A stretch of 64,000 nt of DNA from Lepeophtheirus salmonis (lineage: Eukaryota > Arthropoda > Copepoda > Siphonostomatoida > Caligidae). Below are positions 59,701-64,000 of the stretch, in pieces. A program made the translations under genes and the position numbers. The DNA lies in the NCBI RefSeq assembly GCF_016086655.4, contig NC_052134.2, positions 620,001 to 684,000 on the forward strand, read 5' to 3'. Below the pieces are notes generated by a model. It made no database searches, was not told where the DNA came from, and saw only the letters and a program-made list of their open reading frames with translations. Position 1 is the stretch's first letter; each line of letters starts with the position of its first letter.

Positions 59701-61095
59701 ATATTTTGGCTCAAAATCAACAATATTCTTAGAATTAAGTAATATTAATATTTTATAATTTTCAAAACTGGACAACAAATCATTTTTTTTGAGAAATAAA
59801 TAGCTAGGTTAAAAAATAAATCCTAATTGTAGAAAAAAAAAATTCCGAAAAGTTTGAAAATTTTTAGAGATAGCTCAAAGGGCCTAAAAAATTAAGACTT
59901 TTTATAAATACTGTCTATATACTAGAAATTAAAGTTTTTTTGTAAGAACAATTAATTGAGCGTACTAGATTTACAATAAAATTGATTTTATAATTCTTTT
60001 AAAATAAATAATATTTATACGTTCAAAATAACTTCAATTGAAGTTGATTGAAATTTAGCTCATGACCCTGTTTATATTTCTTTAGCATATCACAACTCAA
60101 TTATCGGAGATATAAATTTGAAAATTTGTAATTAAGCTTACGGGTTAAGTCACATAAAGTTCAACAAAACATATATAAAATTAATTACTATAATCTTAGT
60201 GACCTTTTCATCACCTTTTCTCGAAGAGTTACGATCTAAATTCAATTTTAAGTCATGAACCAGCAATAAAAATCAGGGTTATCTTTGGTGAAGATGGTAC
60301 ATAAAAAAATTTGTCATTTAGATACAGTTTTGCTCTTTTTTCTTTATGATATATCAATTAAATTAACAAGTACAAACTTTATTTCTATTTACATATATAG
60401 ATAAAAGATTTATTCTGTTCGAATTATTTCATTTTAAAATAAATTTATTTTCAAATCAGCACATATATATTTTTTTTGTAATGTCATGGATATAAATAAT
60501 TTCTTATTTAAGTTTTAGACAAATGCTAATGGCTTTTGATTAGTTTTTTCTTTTTGATGTTGGGTAGACCCTGTGATGGTCTTCTAAGACTTGTAGGAGA
60601 CATTGAAGTTCTGACTCATCATTTGTTATTAACCCACTATGTCCTGTGATGAACACCACTCCTCTTTCAGCAAGATCATTATATACGTTGAGCGATATAA
60701 CTTTTTCAGATGCCTCCAGGTAGTATCCCTACCATTCAAAAGTGCAAGGTAAACTTCTAAAAAACTATGACATAATTCCAAAATTGTCATTTTTTCCCCA
60801 CTTCTTTGTAACAAAGTCTTCATAATTTTTATTTATAAGATTATTTTAAGTTTTTTGGCCTCCTTATCTTAACTATGAAAGAGCTAAGCATTTTTCTTTT
60901 TGTAGTTAAACTAAATCTATCATAGAAGAAAGCAAGTCCAAAAAGTTTCTTAGACAAACATCATTAATGTTTGGAAAATTTGCGAATTAATAAATTTGTA
61001 AATATGTCTATTTATTGAAGAATATTCGATTGATAAATTCATTGGACTAAGATAATTCTAAGGATAACTGGAGAAAAAAGTGTAGAATGGTAAAG
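56741..61095. other. A/T-rich spacer
   Basis: A T13-G8 tract lies at 58131-58151. The minus frame at 60629-60823 is open for 64 codons without a recognisable motif. Nothing else was recognised. Confidence 0.35.
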
Positions 61096-61350
61096 TTACG
61101 GAATTAGGAATCCTTTACAGCTCCTTTACAGACGGCAAAGGCCGTCTCCATGGTGTACAATGCTGTCATCATGGCTTTTTGGAGCGAATTAAAATTTTAA
61201 TTTGAGGTGTAACCGACATTATTTCTAGTTGGCACTCCAAATTGTAAAGTCAATAGACCACATACAGTCTCTACTGTTTTCTCGGAACTGACACTGGCTT
61301 GGAGGAGATTGTACATGTGTTGACTTCTTTCCTACAAATGGGCGACATTT
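61096..61350 (-). pseudogene. Coding-like patch, perhaps a mariner N-terminus
   Basis: One minus-strand frame reads ERSQHMYNLLQASVSSEKTV, ETVCGLLTLQFGVPTRNN, then after a stop SLQKAMMTALYTMETAF, AVCKGAVKDS and a stop. It is clearly less A/T-biased than its surroundings. The opening (R...Y.LLQ......TVETV) is reminiscent of the first helix-turn-helix of mariner transposases, but the second half does not fit. An old host exon is possible. Confidence 0.3.
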
Positions 61351-63551
61351 TTAAGCTTTAAATCATGGTAGAAAAACAAAACTTGTTTATAGTTGTTTCA
61401 TCAGTCGTTTGGTTGCATAGTAAAAATCTTGTGATAAAAAAACAATGAAGAAAAAATCGTAGTTAAATGGTAAAGCAAGTTTTGAGTCCGTACTAACTAT
61501 AGTAACTTACTGTTGGAAAGTAATTAGACAGTTATAAGAACAGTTCTTATATTTATACGTATTCCATCTTTAAATGGTTAAAATTGAAAAAAAAAAAAAA
61601 AAAATCTAATAACAATTATCAAAAAAAAATGTGCTATATAACTTTGATAGCTTTTCTATGATGCATTATAATTGGTTTCCATTGCTTTGATGTACAGAAT
61701 ACCATAAGTAAAAAAATCATCAAGTTGTTATATTCTTCATCTTTAAGACATCAAAAGTAGAAATTAAATTGGCTAGAGATCTATTTTTTTATTTCTATGT
61801 AGATAATAATAACAGATATCAAATCCCTTTCTTAAAAGAATTACCATAAATGCATACATTATTTTTGAGTGGATGATTAGCCTTAACAGCCCGTATATGT
61901 TAAACATTTAGTATAGCTTGTCGATATATTGTCAATTGTTAAAAGAACATGAGTTCCATTTCTTTTTTCTATTTTAGCAAACATGAAACTATTCCTTATT
62001 TGTGATGTAACTATCTATTAATGAGATTAAATTATAAATATCCTAAATATATGTTTACGACATTACCTATTTAAATATTTGTTAAATATATAAATTTATA
62101 CTTACTCATCTTCGGATACAAAATCATAAAAAAATATTTAAAGAATTTTTTTTTTTCTCGAATGAAAGACTATTTACATTCAAATGTATAATATTTATAT
62201 AACAAAATAAACCACAAATTTTTTTTTATCTTTTTTGAAACTAAAAGTTTGAAAACTTTTGATTTTTCTATATATATTAAATATTCATGTCATTGAGATA
62301 TAAATCATAAATATAGTAAAGGATCTAATTTATGTGTTTAAAAAAAAATGGTACTGAATGGAGTTTGGGAAGCCTTTTATTTAAATTGGCCCTCAATTAA
62401 TATAATTTAATCTATTTACTATGAATTGACAATACTTCCTTTTTTTAAATATACATTTACAGAAAACAGCAAGCTTATATATGATTAACTATTGTATAAA
62501 AATTTAGTTAAGAGTCTTTAGATATAGATAAACTAATTTTTTTACCAGAGACATCAATTTTTTTTTGTATGCACGAAAATGTCTAAAAAATCATTTGATC
62601 TCGTACAATGGGCAAAAAAGAATCTATATGACCCAATTTTTCTTTAATTGAAATTTTCTAGATTTTTGTTAATACAAATAAATGCCACTTCGGTAAAATG
62701 TATAGCTGGCATATTTAATACTAACATAACATAACATTACTGTTATTCATAAAAAATCAACTTATCATCTTTATATAACCGTTTTATAATTAACTTTGTT
62801 GGCAAATGTACTAATTAAGTTGTTTAAAAGTAGGTTGGATCATTTTTAATATTAACAATTCGCAAAGAAAGTGCCATGTCACCGTCGTCATAGTCTTAAA
62901 ATCCATTCTTCATAAATAAACGTTGATACCATCAAACTTCCGAAAAATAATGTACCATGAACGCGTTTTGATTAAAAAATCTATAAAATGTCAAAAAAGG
63001 AAATTTTGGTTTTGGTTCATTAAAATTATTGATTAAAATCCAGTTCATAATTTTTATTTTTTAAGTTTTATAGATAAAACATTAACTTTACTACAACATT
63101 ATTTTACAATCTTTCTTGAACTTGCCTTACAGTATGAGTATTTTAGTTCCAAACATGCTGCTAATAAATAAATATTATTTTTGGTACCGTGTATTAGGTG
63201 CATGTATTTTTATATTTCTCTTATTTTTTATCAGTCAAATCAAATTTTTCATACCAAATGTGAAATATTATTTTGAGATATAGTTTAATTGTTCATTTAT
63301 GCCAAATAATACAACCTATTTTACCAATTTATAAATTTGGACAACAGAAACTGTCGATCAAATACTTAAAATAAAACATCTTACTTATTATTCCTTAATT
63401 TCTAATGCTGTTTTGTTTTTATTTAATAATATTTATATTTTTATATTCTGTCAGTTCGATATTTTTTATTTATCATGAATATTTATTTTATTTGTTTCGT
63501 ATAACCTTTAAAAAAACAACAACTTAGAAACAATAATTGCGTCTAAATGTG
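61351..63551. other. A/T-rich spacer
   Basis: Nothing recognised apart from homopolymer A and T runs. Confidence 0.4.
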
Positions 63552-63788
63552 TTATTGTTTCATTAATACTAATTTTAGTGCATATTTGCAACTTTGTGTG
63601 TAGTATGGTATTTTCGGAGGTTGAACTAATGTAGAAACAAAACTAATCAGTTGACTATGATGAATGACTACTGTGATGAAAGGTCCAGTGGCGTTGTTCC
63701 AATCCTGGATATTAATAATTAGAGTAGAATCCCAATAGTTTGGTCGTTCAATGATATCTCCCAAATCCCTTTGATATTTTAGTTATCT
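63552..63788 (-). CDS. Candidate exon of an unidentified gene
   Basis: The minus-strand frame reads YQRDLGDIIERPNYWDST, LIINIQDWNNATGPFITVVI and HHSQLISFVSTLVQPPKIPY, ending with a stop at 63552. The residue mix (W, P, D, G and H in ordered positions) is unlike the K/N/I/F-rich chance frames elsewhere. An AG that could be a splice acceptor precedes GGATTTGGG, and an in-frame stop lies shortly upstream, so this would be an internal or last exon. No ortholog is recognised and no second exon was found in the window. It could also be a chance frame or a transposon fragment. Confidence 0.3.
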
Positions 63789-64000
63789 TATTTTTGATAT
63801 CCTGAATTGTCTATCTTCATGTTTAGAGCTTGATAGTAAAGATATTAACACATACACCTTTCCCTACAAAATTCATTGGCAATTATTTTTTCATTTATGC
63901 AAGTGCATTTTTTTAACGTGTTTTGAATTAATTGTATTTTATTTAACGTATGTGATTGACCAGTTAAAATATTTAAATCTACATTTATTTTGAACCATAT
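63789..64000. other. Window end, nothing recognised
   Basis: A/T-rich sequence without a feature. If 63552-63788 is an exon on the minus strand, this is its upstream intron. Confidence 0.3.

Noticed and set aside
60629..60823. 64-codon minus-strand frame ending next to a TTAACCC
   Set aside because: No family signature, and the TTAACCC is not followed by a palindrome at 16 bp.

Overview
This window looks like AT-rich, intron-era eukaryotic DNA with almost no host coding capacity. It shows no operons, no ribosome binding sites and no long bacterial-type genes. Nearly everything recognisable is decayed transposon: piggyBac, Tc1/mariner, non-LTR retrotransposons and hAT-type MITEs, set in A/T-rich spacer. 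This mix, with many mariner relics and diverse piggyBac elements, suggests an invertebrate and most plausibly an arthropod such as a parasitic copepod. The organism call is inference from element types, not from a host gene. No host gene could be identified with confidence.

Layout. 1-1083: a piggyBac deletion derivative cut by the window edge. 2999-3345: a reverse-transcriptase (RT) fragment. 5660-6025: an imperfect foldback sequence. 6561-10696: a large inverted-repeat (foldback-like) element whose left arm was invaded by a piggyBac copy (6671-8639); the right arm still shows the empty TTAA target. 14184-18044: a piggyBac relic (B) with a second, different piggyBac (A, 15105-17754) nested in it at a TTAA. 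19650-23640 (minus): a long degenerate non-LTR retrotransposon with a zinc-knuckle ORF1 remnant, an endonuclease and an RT. 29047-29599 and 34668-35290: internally deleted mariners. 31024-32041: another piggyBac deletion derivative. 37367-37680: a probable mariner N-terminus. 39487-41404 (plus): a second non-LTR RT. 43327-43529: a hAT-like MITE with an 8-bp target duplication, with a relative at 32250-32365. 44240-45527: two direct repeats flanking about 970 bp. 49261-50260: a degenerate mariner. 53013-53650: an unidentified intronless pseudogene. 53860-54690: a divergent direct duplication. 63552-63788: one candidate exon of unknown family. The remaining spacers hold short A/T tracts and nothing I can call.

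The most informative pattern is in the piggyBac elements. All five transposase-proximal ends have a palindrome whose sequence differs between elements but which starts exactly 16 bp inside the TTAA. In four of them a second copy lies about 309-342 bp further in. In the two elements with both ends visible, a third copy lies 124-134 bp from the other end. The 16-bp offset matches the known piggyBac layout (13-bp terminal repeat, 3-bp spacer, internal repeat); the deep third copy is additional.
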